A model generated the notes under the pieces. That model did no database searches. It saw only the letters and a program-made list of their open reading frames with translations, and was not told the origin of the DNA. Source: Polytrichum commune (taxonomy: Eukaryota; Streptophyta; Polytrichopsida; Polytrichales; Polytrichaceae). Taken from it: a stretch of DNA of 64,000 nucleotides. Positions 1-9,740 of the stretch are shown one piece after another. Every line of letters begins with the position of its first letter. Positions within the stretch are counted from its first letter, which is position 1. The stretch lies in NCBI GenBank assembly GCA_950295325.1, contig OX485805.1:32353501-32417500 (forward strand). The letters run 5' to 3'. The position numbers and the translations under genes were made by a program.

Positions 1-651
1 GATGAGCTTTACGTTTCCGAGAGTGAGTTCGAGGGTAAGGATCAGCCTGGTGACTGGGCAACAACAGAATTTGAGCCCATCTTCGACGCGGCCGAGTTCA
101 TGCGCTTCGGCAAGGATATCTTCACACAACGAAGTGGGGTTACGAATTACACTGGCATTCAATGGATGCAGCGAAACATTGGTAATGACTACCGAATCCA
201 CATCCTTGACTTCCAGACTGGCCCAGACACGATGCACTTGGACGCAGATTTCGTCCCTCTGGCCCCCGGGAAGCTTTTGCTCAACCCTGACAGACCTTGC
301 ACAACTGGCCCGCTGCACTCCACCTTCACCTACAAGGGGAAAACCTTGGATTTGCATCTTCCCGAGATGTTCAAGGGTTGGGAAATCTTCCAGGCTGCTA
401 CCCCTGAGCTCTCCCCTGCCAAGAACCCTCTCTACTTCACCTCCCCTTGGATCGCCACCGCCAATGTGCTGTCCATCGACGAGAACCGTGTGCTTGTTGA
501 AGCACACGAGACCGAATGCATCAATGCGTTCAAGGCTTGGGGATTCACCCCTGTTCCGGTCCCCCTCCGTAACTTCATGGCTCTCGGAGGCTCCTTCCAC
601 TGCGCTACTGTCGATGTCCGGCGCCAGAGCAAGCTCGAATCTTACTTCTGA
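1..651 (+). CDS. Glycine amidinotransferase-like protein (AGAT/GATM family), C-terminal half
   Basis: The reading frame is open from base 1 to a TGA at 649-651 (216 residues) with no intron, so the 5' part lies outside the window. The family moves the amidino group of arginine onto an amine acceptor such as glycine. Seen: a FDAAEF-x-FGKDIF block, then MHLDADF, NPDRPC and GGSFHCATVDVRR near the C-terminus. These match the three catalytic positions of human AGAT as I know them: Asp (codon 85-87), His (235-237) and nucleophilic Cys (601-603). The Asp-His spacing is 50 residues here (49 in human). The His-Cys spacing is 122 against about 104, so there is an extra segment of roughly 18 residues after NPDRPC. 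The substrate cannot be read from this half; other members use lysine, ornithine or secondary-metabolite acceptors. Codon use is GC-rich compared with the AT-rich flank. The family call is secure; the exact enzyme is not. Confidence 0.85.
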   Translation, partial: DELYVSESEFEGKDQPGDWATTEFEPIFDAAEFMRFGKDIFTQRSGVTNYTGIQWMQRNIGNDYRIHILDFQTGPDTMHLDADFVPLAPGKLLLNPDRPCTTGPLHSTFTYKGKTLDLHLPEMFKGWEIFQAATPELSPAKNPLYFTSPWIATANVLSIDENRVLVEAHETECINAFKAWGFTPVPVPLRNFMALGGSFHCATVDVRRQSKLESYF

Positions 652-828
652 GGTTCCTCCGATCCTTGCCCCATGGAACCTTGACCGTAACATTTTGAGA
701 CTGGCAGCAGTGTACTTGTCGGTGGTCGTCTGAATCCGTCGACTAGATAGTGTTCAATCCTAGTATCTGCACTGCACATGCCAAGATGTAATTAAGGAAG
801 ACTCGACTACCTAGGTACGCTTGGAAAA

Positions 829-1057
829 TGTAAGCTTTCACCGGAATGAATTGATTACTTGGGAAACAATCCCTTTATATTGTACACTAATGGATGTGAC
901 CTTACAAGCCTTATTAGCTTGTAAAAGAGTCATGCTCCTTCTACCTAACCTTTGATACTCAAAGGGTTGATCCATGGCAATAGACACGAACTTATATTCT
1001 GTACATGTATATGTAACGTATAATTATGTAGCTTGAATGTTACACTACATTTCTACA
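829..1057 (-). mobile_element. LTR of a Ty1/copia element (3' LTR, minus orientation)
   Basis: Read on the minus strand, the segment starts TGTAGAAATG directly after a polypurine tract (GGGGGAG) and ends CTTACA, giving the TG...CA ends of an LTR. A TATA-like ACAATATAAAGG lies inside. Length is 229 bp. The internal RNase H relic (1146-1355) sits just upstream in element orientation, as expected for a 3' LTR. It begins about 180 bp past the amidinotransferase stop, antisense to that gene, and may overlap its 3' UTR. No matching 5' LTR was found in the window. Confidence 0.72.
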
Positions 1058-1145
1058 CTCCCCCTGTAGTGTACAATGTGGCTACTCACTACTCTCCTTT
1101 TGTACTTGGAACGCCTAGTTTTAGTTTACATAACTCGTGTTTAGG

Positions 1146-1355
1146 TCAAGGTAAACTTTTTGTGACGAAATCTGCATAATGTACTTCGGTATTACTATAT
1201 TGGATTTCCACTTCTCCATTAAGTGTTTTTTCTCGTACGAAGTGCTGCTGTATTTCCATGTGCTTCGTTCTTGCGTGGAATTTCGGATTTTGGGTTAAGG
1301 CAATACAACTTTGGTTGTCGCAAAATAATAGTTGGTTTAATTTGTTCAAATCCAC
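1146..1355 (-). pseudogene. Ty1/copia RNase H C-terminal fragment
   Basis: The minus-strand translation contains LLFCDNQSCIAL, NPKFHARTKHMEIQQHFVRE and the closing ADFVTKSLP. This is the classical end of a copia polyprotein (RNase H). A decayed tail and a polypurine tract lead into the LTR at 1057. The frame meets a stop just upstream (above about 1355), and the rest of the polyprotein is not recognisable, so this is a truncated, dead copy. Confidence 0.88.
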
Positions 1356-1357
1356 AC

Positions 1358-1968
1358 TTCCACATTCTCAAGGGTCACCACCTTATGGCCATGGGTATCA
1401 ATGTGCAAATTTCTGTGGACCTCGAGTTTTTTTGCGGATCTCATACGAAAATCTGCAAGCCACATCTCTTGACGAAGAGACCTAATTTGTTCGTGCGGAA
1501 AGAATTGGCAACATTTCCTCGCACAACAGTCCTTGGTGGACACGAGACGGATAGAATCGTCTACCAATATGTGATCCCGTCGACGCTCCTTATCTCCGCG
1601 AGGCACGCGGTTAGAATTATATCTGCGGAGGCCTTTGTGAGGAGGTAATTTGGCCAACAAAATTGATTGCGTTTGCTTGTGGGATCCATGAAGTAAGCAT
1701 GTGGGATCATGCGCACAAATTATCTGTCTAAATATATGGCCCAAAATTTACAAACAACTCTTGGGGCACCAATGGGAAGACCTCACAAATAAAAATGAAC
1801 GCGTGTTTGAAAACAATGCAATGTCATATGCAAAAACTCAAGGGGATTCCCATGTCAATTGACACCTATATCACATTGTGATATATATTATTCGTGAAGG
1901 GCGTTGAAATGATTTGTTGAGCAACCATGGCAAGGGTTGCACACCAACAAATGACATGATACTCACAT
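1358..1968. other. Intergenic, no gene seen
   Basis: Overlapping open frames exist on both strands (for example 1346-1744 minus) but none shows a conserved motif or continues the copia polyprotein. Probably decayed element sequence or spacer. Confidence 0.5.
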
Positions 1969-2955
1969 CTGTTGACGAACGCGCGGACGAAAAATTCAAC
2001 CCAATCTATGAAGAAATGTACATGGCAAACGGAACACACAATTTTGAGGAGCAACCAATACTCATATATACATCGTTGTCCGCATGCAATATGCATACGT
2101 ATCGCAACCTCCCAAATGATATGGATGGAAGATATAATAGTCGTCTGCACACTACAATATGTATATCGATCATCGTCACGATAAATAAAGAGTATAAGAT
2201 AGGAAATATGGACGGTCGTGTGTACACCCCCCACATATATTTGCGGAAGTTATGTATACGAACGGCCGTTCGTAAGTTCTTGCTGAAACAGTAAATGTAA
2301 AAAAACCACTTGGACCCGCCGCCATTGTGACAACTCAGGCCATACGTTGTTCGAAGACATGTCACCCTATTTATAGTAGGGGCAAATGGCAGGGTGTACC
2401 ATATACCGATGTTCCCTAGGAAATCATGGGATGGCATATTTATGAACGGCCGTTCGTGTCTATCTCTGCCATACTGTGTGGTTATATGCAAAAAGATGTG
2501 TGTATGGAAGTATGTTGTTGGATGCATCGACCATACTCCCATGTGGTATTTACGAACGCACGTTCGTAAATTTGGAGAACCTAAGTGCATTTGGTGCAAA
2601 TAGACGTGTGGAAAATACGAACGTCCGTTCACATATAACTGCCATACTCAATGTCTGCATAGACGTCGATAAATGAAGGGATGTTGTTGGATGCGTGGAC
2701 AATAATCCCAGGTGATCTTTACGAACGCACGTTCATAAATTCCCGTCCATCCTATGTGCATTTGGAGAAAACGGATACGTGGGCGAAATACAAACGTACA
2801 TCCATAAGATCCTGGATGGCATATTTATGAATGCATGTTTGTATATTAGTGACATATTTTCAATGCATATGACAATTCATATATATATCTGTATATAAGT
2901 CTCTGAACGTAGACTAGGTTCTTACGTGGTACTTACGAATGCACGTTCGTAAACT
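1969..2955. repeat. Array of CpG-rich palindromes, TACGAACGNNCGTTCGTA type
   Basis: At least eight copies of a dyad-symmetric motif are spaced through about 1 kb. The perfect 16-bp palindrome ACGAACGGCCGTTCGT lies at 2259-2274. Related copies are near 2444, 2550, 2617, 2720, 2790, 2825 and 2933, with a looser one near 1974. Flanking words recur (a TTGTTGGATGC word at about 2516 and 2684; a GTGCATTTGG word after two copies), so part of the array is a degenerate tandem repeat of about 168 bp. Some copies read GAATGCATG or CAAACGTACA, which is what C-to-T decay at CpG would give. Function is unknown; it could be a satellite relic or a dyad-binding-site array. Confidence 0.75.
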
Positions 2956-3406
2956 CCCCACCATCGGGTCTCTAGAGCACACACTTGGCGTCTGCCGTAA
3001 AAAAAAACTTTGCTGTGGGGGGAAGAGCTTTAAGTACTTCTCTACGGTGGTTAGACGCTCTTAGAAAACATATTCCCTTAGATGTTCTTTAAAAAGAAGA
3101 TTCCCGCCACCTACTTTGACCTACTAATATGACATTCCATCCATGCGCAACTATATAAATAACATTATGTATGGAACATGTATTGCATGCACGCAACATG
3201 ATATTGAAAATATGTAAATCGGTCGCACACCTTAGGTGTTACCAATTACCAAGGTCTTATGAATATATGTATATATATATATATAATAGATACATAATAT
3301 CTAAATATGATGTTGGATAATATAGAATATTAAATGATTTGCGACCAAGGTGTGAAGTCCAAGTTAATTGACAATTGAGACCTAATAAATGTTATGAAGG
3401 TATGTG

Positions 3407-3442
<36 letters not shown>

Positions 3443-4317
3443 AGGTAAGAGTGGGTAAAAACATGTTGTGGAGGCCCCTAAAATTGCAGGGATGATTATA
3501 TGATTCACATCAAAACATGCCCGTAATATGCTCACCAAGTGCATGAAAACCATTAAAAAATTGGGTTAATCCATAATGGCTTGTACTAGGGTAGATTGAG
3601 GATATGAACTAATCATACGTAGATGTAAGTTAGGTTTTAATTCAAATGTAACCCTAAGTGTGAAAATAATGAATTAAAATGGCATGTGTGGAAAGGTTTA
3701 ATTAATTTGGAATGGTGAATACAATAGAGTAATCATAACAATTGAAACCATACTTACGTCAAGTCACACTTACAATGATGTATTTTACATCCTACGAGAA
3801 GTATGTGCATGCTCATACCTAAAAGTGTTGATTTAAAGTAAAGTCTTAAGACATGCATGTTATAATAAGATTAAGTTTGGATTGTGTGATCAAATTGCAC
3901 TCAACACTATTAAGGTGAAAGATGGAGCATTTCAAATTTCATTTTTCACCTGAACCAAAGCTTTATCCGAAATCTATTAAATTTGAATCTCAAAATGACA
4001 ATTGACATGATTCTCAATTATTATAGTTCTTGTGAACCGAATAAAGCAATTTCCAATCCAACCAACATCGGTAGACCATTTTGACATGCCCATAGACCAC
4101 AACATGGCCACATATATTAAGAAAAGTTGGTAAGATAAAAAAATGTAGGAATGTAGGGTTTGGGGTTTGGGGTTAGGGTTTAGGGTTTGTGAAAGTTGTG
4201 TATGTGATTTTAGGGTTTAGGGTTTGGTCGTTAATATGATACATTACACACACAAACAATATTGACTCCTCAAAAACCCAAATCGCACTAACTTAATTTA
4301 AGCTTAGAGTTGATACT
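2956..4317. other. AT-rich intergenic sequence with microsatellites
   Basis: No coding signal was seen. It contains a TA tract (about 3269-3286), a compound (TA)n(AC)n microsatellite (3406-3439) and the telomere-like patch listed separately. Confidence 0.6.
4153..4226 (+). repeat. Interstitial telomere-like repeats (TTTAGGG variants)
   Basis: Two short runs of GGGTTTGGGGTTT and TTAGGGTTTAGGG variants occur at about 4153-4189 and 4209-4226. TTTAGGG is the standard plant telomere unit. The patch is short, degenerate and embedded in unique sequence, so it is interstitial rather than a chromosome end. Confidence 0.6.
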
Positions 4318-4803
4318 AGCCCTTCTCCACAATCTCAAATTGGTCATTTATGAATGTAATATTTATTTGAAGAACCATGGTTCAACTTGAAAGATATCTC
4401 GTTTATGAAAACTCTATATTTGAGAACACCATATACACATCCTTGGGGGTGGATTCTTCATAAAAAAACCTATGACATACATTTGATGCTAGCCAAATAT
4501 CCGACCATATGGCTCATTGGTGAAAATTAAAGTACAATGTACTATACGATTGTTAGTTCAAGTTGGCACCTAATTAACTGAATTGACGTCCTATTAGAAA
4601 TTGGATTTCCGTCCACCTCTTGTAAGAAAACGGATAGCCCCTCTCTACAATTTCAAATCCGGTCATTTATATATGTAATGTTTATTTTAAGAACCATGGT
4701 TCAACTTGAAAGATATCTTGTTCTTGAAAACTCTATACTTCAAAACACCATATACATATTCTTGGGGGTGAATTCTTCATCGAAAACCCACTAAATGACA
4801 TAC
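4318..4803 (+). repeat. Pair of diverged direct repeats, about 170 bp each, offset 317 bp
   Basis: Segments 4318-4485 and 4635-4803 share long stretches such as AAGAACCATGGTTCAACTTG, GAAAGATATCT and CTTGGGGGTG. Identity looks around 80%. No coding content. Probably an old local duplication or two relics of one element. Confidence 0.75.
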
Positions 4804-5984
4804 ATTGTTCAGTATGAATTAACTTAACGTACTTTTTGTGTCGCAACCCTTGCTAGTCCCCTTAAAAATCTTGCCAATTTCCATTTCTAGCAAAGGTTAC
4901 GAGTGCCAACCCTTCGCATACCGCCATGCTAATGGTTAGCTCCTCCTACCCCGGATCTTACACTTCATAGGAGGGGAACCAACCCTCCTACTTTGTTTTC
5001 GGGACTCACCCCCTTAATCGGTAACCCATTTCTAGATGTGGACTTTCATCCATGGAAGTCCAATCCCATGTTGATCATCGCGTTGCCGGAGCAACACTAC
5101 AACAACCCGAAGCATATTAGGCAACTATGGCCTCACATTGGGCCAATGCCCATGGAGGCCGTGCCGTTCGGCCTTGGGTGGGTGAGGCCACACCACCTCA
5201 CCCATAAAAGCCTCTAGCATTCTAGGCGAGGCCCCTACCCCACCGTCAAGAGACCTTTTGTCTCTCTACCAAGAGTTGGGGCCGAGTAGACATTTTCCTT
5301 TAGCTGCTGGGCCTAGAAGCCCCCAACAGCTTCAGAACATCATAACTTCCTTGTATGATGTCTGATGTTAACAAGCAACCACTCCATCTTAATCTACGAT
5401 TCACGTAGATGCCGATGGACTCCTCACTTGCCCCATTCGACCACGTATTGAGGAAGTTAGGCCTGTTCAAACCTTGGCAGTCCCGGGAACCACTCCCAGG
5501 CCACTACGCTACCAGGTCGCTGTCCCGGGACACGCCCCACTCAAATTGCCTTAACTCCTAGCTCACACCTCCGATTGAGGTGTTCTTGAGCTTTATGGAA
5601 TCACCACGCCATAAGCTAGGCATAGCTCATGGCCCTACCCTCATGCCTCCTAGTCTCCGTGGGTGGGAGGCGTTCCCAACGCCCGGGGCCCCCGCCCACA
5701 CTAGGATCACTTGGGCCCACTCACCAACGGCGCCACAAGTCCCGGTGTCACTCCGGGGTCTCCCTTGTGCCCATGGTGTTTCGGGCACTCCTCATGGAGA
5801 GGTGTGCGACATTTTGAAAATATGTTTACAAAGAATCCAAATGTAAAGGTACTAAGGGCATACGACACACAAAATTCATGTATTCATACTAAGCTCTTCA
5901 AGTTAATGTGATTAATGCCTCCATTACATATACATATACATATACATATGCTTTGTAATGCCTTCATTACTTTTACATCCATCT
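4804..5984. other. Intergenic; locally GC-richer, no gene recognised
   Basis: Around 4980-5830 the base composition rises and short open frames appear (4993-5217, 5580-5846), but they carry no recognisable domain and have no splice partners I can see. It may be an old LTR or non-autonomous element; I cannot assign it. Confidence 0.4.
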
Positions 5985-6122
5985 CCCATCGCATTTCCCC
6001 CCATCCCCTGATCTCCCCATCCCATCTCCTCCCATTTCCCCCATCCCCCCATCTCTCCATCCCATCTCCTCCCATTTCACCCATCTTCCCATGCCCACCC
6101 CCCATCCCATCCCATCCCATCC
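5985..6122 (+). repeat. Pyrimidine-rich CCCATC/TCCCAT simple repeat
   Basis: About 140 bp of imperfect CCCATC, CCCCATCT and CATCC repeats, almost purely C/T apart from A in the CAT units. It creates artificial open frames on both strands (Met/Gly/Asp-rich on minus). Confidence 0.85.
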
Positions 6123-6527
6123 ACTCAGCCCATGTCCATTCTAGAACGGCGCCACATGGAACGACAACACGTGGCAGCCGCGAGGAAACCCTAGCGACGC
6201 CGGCTATTTTGATTTGTAAAAATTTAAAAAACTATCAATCGAGCTTAAGTGTCCTTTGGTCTCAATTGTTGAAGATGGTAGCCCAATCCATTGCATCCAC
6301 TTCAACCCACAAAGAGAGACCCGCATAAGAGTCTTCAAGTTCAACCTATTGCGCAAGTGGCTTTTGATTGCATTTTGTTTGGAAAATCCTCTCCCACAAA
6401 TAACAATACTTGATGGAATGAGTATAATTTTCTACCAAAGTTGCAGAAGTTTAGGCCAATTTGTGTGTTCCACAATCCTACAACATATGTGGCAAGCCTC
6501 AAATATCGTTTTGTTCTCACACTCATG

Positions 6528-7260
6528 TCAAAGTGTTTCCGTAAATTCCAGGAGTTCTCCCTTACCAAAATGATGTGATAAACTTGAAACAGTGATATCG
6601 ATGGTTATACTAATATTTGTGATATCAACCATATCATATTGAAATTTGATATTCAATTTATTTAACTCTTGTAAAACATCTACAAGCAAGTTCAAGTAAG
6701 AATGGAATTTAAAAGACCACATGATCTCATACCAATGTGGCTCTTCGTCTCTGATAATTCCAATAACGCCGGCATGCACATTTATGGGACTTGGAACCTC
6801 TACATGCATTCTAGCCGCTAATCATGTACGGTGTCCCATCATACTAGAAGCCCCATCAGCGGCTAAAGCTACTTGGTTGGGAGGCATCCAATGATTTTTC
6901 TCCAATAGCCCAGTGACAACCTCATACATAGATTCCGTTCTACCATTGCGAAGAGCCAAAAGCCCAACAAATCTTGTAACATGAGGTCATTTCGCATTAT
7001 TTGATAAATAAACAACATAAACAGTTAAATGTTGTTCAAGAGTTCAATTAGTGGCCTCATCTATCATCAAAGAATAAAATGGGGAGGATTATGCCTCTGT
7101 TAACAATCCATCACTGATATGCTTTGAAATTACCTATAAAAAATTTCAATGATGCATATCTTAAAGTATATGAGCCATATTCCTCATTAATAGGCATAAT
7201 TGGAGACTAAAATCCTATCCATTATGTATGTATCCAGACCGAATGTTGTATCCATCACAT
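6528..7260 (-). pseudogene. hAT-type transposase relic (DUF4371/ZNF862-like), decayed
   Basis: Read on the minus strand across several frames and stops, the order of blocks is: SPFYSLMIDEATN, LTVYVVYL, a TRFVGLL block followed by NGRTESMYEVVTGLLEKN, VALAADGASSMMGHRT, and then (6528-6809) LVDVLQELNKLN with FQYDMVDIT. The FYSLMIDE...D, GADGASSM and LN..FQ.D..D pattern is that of hAT-derived DUF4371 transposases with the RNase-H-like catalytic core. Internal stops (for example right after DEATN) and frameshifts show it is dead. Neither the dimerisation C-terminus nor the TIRs were identified. Confidence 0.75.
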
Positions 7261-7866
7261 ATGCCATAATGTTGACGTCATCATTGTATAGAAATTGTAG
7301 ATTTAAAAAAAATTAAATGCGAGTATTTAAAATCATGTTTTGCATCATATAATATAACTTTAATGAAAAGAATATATGCAAAGCCATATTTAGGACATTA
7401 TTTAGGACTTCATTGTTGTATGTTGTTAGTGGGCGTTTGAAAAGTTCTAAGCCTTCAAACATGTTCTCATAGTTGTTTACAAAGATCAATTATATAATCT
7501 ATACTATAGTCATGAATTTTGAAGAAAATATTGTACATTTTACTACACAAATTGAAAACAATAAGTCTGGATACATATTTCATGAAGACTATGATTTTAG
7601 AAATATAACTGACATAAAAATTCTTATATGATGTAAACATTTGGAAAGATCATTTTTTTTAATCTCTAATCCTCTTGTTATTAGCATTATACCATATACA
7701 TGAGTCATGTTTTATATAATGTAAAGATCATTGAGAATAGGATTTAGTGTGACTTATTAATGAGTTATAAAAAATTACAATGTGACGTCAACATAAGGAC
7801 ATTGTAGTTTGTTTACACCCACAACATCTACTGAATAGATCTTAATAGAGCTTTCTAATGAAATAT
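7261..7866. other. AT-rich spacer, no gene seen
   Basis: No conserved frame. It lies between the hAT relic (minus) and the chromovirus tail (plus) and may hold decayed polyprotein of either. Confidence 0.5.
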
Positions 7867-7995
7867 AAAGACTATCTAGAAGATGAAGCCTCTTGGGAAC
7901 CAGAGGTTGATTTTAGAAGAGACTTTACCACCGTTGTCATTGAGGACAAACACATATTTGGGGGGGGGGGGGGTTATGATATACTTGGATTATAA
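7867..7995 (+). pseudogene. Ty3/gypsy chromovirus integrase C-terminus (chromodomain) fragment
   Basis: The frame reads DYLEDEASWEPEVDFRRDF followed by TTVVIEDK, then a run of glycines encoded by 14 consecutive G (7960-7973), then a stop at 7993-7995. L-x-D/E-E-A-S/T-W-E-P-E is the hallmark of the chromodomain at the end of plant chromovirus integrases. Everything upstream has decayed (a TAA lies only a few bases before). The poly-G tract is in the position of a polypurine tract and may be expanded or assembly-sensitive. Confidence 0.75.
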
Positions 7996-8089
7996 GGTTT
8001 AATGTTTCATTATACAAAACAAAAAACAAAAACTAACAATACATTGTTGTACTTAGAATGTGAGCAAATGGTGTTTGGAGGCAAACAAC

Positions 8090-8640
8090 TCCCAAAATAA
8101 ATTGGGTCAGACAACCAAGAAAGAATGGTCCATTAGGGCTAGACAACCCATGAAGAAATTGTGCACGGGAGTTAGACAACTTCAATCAAAGATCTTTGTG
8201 TTAAAGTTAGATAACTCAAACTAGGAGTTAGACACCTCCCTCTAGAAGATGTTTGTGTTGGAGCTAGATAACTTCAACTAGAAGATATGAATTGGAGTTA
8301 AACAACTCCCAGTGGATAATGAATATTCATTGGATCTAGGCAGCTCTCAACGAATAAATGAATCTAGTTGGAATTAGACAAAACTAATTTGATAAATGAA
8401 TGAATGAATCTAGTTGGAATCATACAACTCCAATTAGAAGAATGGATGATTGGATCAAGTTAGAATTAGACAATTCCGACTAGAAGAATGGATGATTGGA
8501 TCAAGTTGGAATTAGATAATTCCAATAAGAAGAATTGATGATTTAATCAAGTTGGAATTAGATAGTTCCAACTAGAAGAATAGACAAATGCACGAAGTTG
8601 GAATTAGACAGTTCCAACTAGAGGATGGTGATTGAGCCAA
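8090..8640 (+). repeat. Degenerate tandem array of 46-bp units, each able to form a small hairpin
   Basis: From about 8355 the unit is roughly 46 bp: GTTGGAATTAGACAATTCC plus AAC, then TAGAAGAATGGATGATTGGATC. The first part is an inverted repeat (GTTGGAATT / AATTCCAAC around a 4-nt loop). Upstream to about 8090 the same pattern continues more loosely (AGTTAGACAACT variants). It follows the chromovirus relic and so probably lies in its 3' untranslated region or LTR. Confidence 0.75.
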
Positions 8641-9383
8641 AATATAAGACACGATCATATGGTGAAATGATCTATGTACATAGGTGAAGACTCTTCGGTC
8701 TACATTTAGTAAAACTTGAGACTTCTAAAAGCATCTATTAGATACTATAGTTAAAGATGGATAAAACTAGGAGTGCATTTAGGTATAAGAGAGAGCTCAG
8801 GGGGAGGAGAGAGGATCATCTTATCGTCTCTCTTCTATGGCCGGGTGGTTCAAACTCATAGCAACCACAATATTGTATTAATTTTGCATTGTAAAGCTTT
8901 TGTGATGTACAAAGTTTGAAAATTCTCAACACTGATGTCTCATGTGCATTCATGCTTGTGTTATTCTTGTGTAAAAGAGAAACATGACACACTTTCAAGA
9001 ACATGTACATTTGGCTAATTAATATACTAGGTGGAATTTGTTGACTTCTGGACTTTCAGAGCTAGACTTTTACCTCAACAACATACGTGACTTTATGATA
9101 TTACTCATGGTGCAATTTTTGAGATAATTAGATGGAAAGTTACTATAGGGTTTATTAGAATGTGGTTTGGGTTATTGTAGGGTTTATTGGATGTGGTTAT
9201 TGCAGATCAAATTGAATGGGAGTGCTAGTGCGAGTGGGTTGAATGACCACATGTAACATAACATACAATGGCAACGGAAATGAGTCTTCAAGCCAACTAT
9301 TTGATTATTGCATTTGGTATTTCATACGATTCCAACTTCCACCAAGAAGTTTGTTACAAGAAGCTTTGTGTATATGAACAACT
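8641..9383. other. Probable retroelement 3' region, no gene
   Basis: Sequence 8770-9010 has LTR-like features (GA-rich then T-rich with ATTGTATTAATTTTGCATTG), consistent with the end of the chromovirus, but I could not find paired LTR ends or a target duplication. Confidence 0.35.
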
Positions 9384-9740
9384 ATACTAAATAGTCATAA
9401 TGATATGGGTGTGATGTGGAATAATAATATTAACATAGAAAGTTTTAGTGTGGGTAACTAATTCTTACTCGGAGTCAAATTAACGTGGGTCCAAGGCCCA
9501 TGTCTTCTCCTCAATCTCCTTGAGACTTTCAACCAGCACCTTACATACCTTACATCAAAAGTAGCACATAACATAATAAACACTACCCATGTTAATTTAT
9601 TACCAAAAAATACAATTCATGCGACCCATTCTAATTTTCTACTGGAAAATTGATATTGATAGGCTGAAAATGAATGTGACCCACATTAACTTTCATTATG
9701 AGAATGAGTGTTGTCGCATTGTTAATACATGCATAGTGTA
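9384..9740 (+). repeat. Dispersed repeat family R1, copy 1
   Basis: Shares a common order of words with 35018-35360: ACTATACTAAATA, GGGTCCAAG, GACTTTCAACCAGCAC/GACTTCCGACCAACAC, TTTTCTA..GAAAA, and TTTCATTATGAGAAT. About 70-75% similar by eye. No coding content; class unknown. Confidence 0.6.

Noticed and set aside
1346-1744. 132-codon minus frame as the upstream part of the copia polyprotein
   Set aside because: It lacks reverse-transcriptase motifs and is not in register with the RNase H fragment.
1969-2955. Could the evenly spaced palindromes be a CRISPR array?
   Set aside because: Eukaryotic context, spacing irregular, the sequence between palindromes is itself repeated, and there are no cas genes.
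4153-4226. A chromosome end, from the TTTAGGG-like repeats
   Set aside because: Only about 70 bp, degenerate and flanked by ordinary sequence on both sides; interstitial patch.
5884-6328. Open frames of 78 and 137 codons on opposite strands as genes
   Set aside because: They are translations of the CCCATC simple repeat and adjoining sequence; low complexity and no motif.
8090-8640. Regular 46-bp repeats as a CRISPR array
   Set aside because: The whole unit repeats, with no unique spacers; it follows a chromovirus relic.
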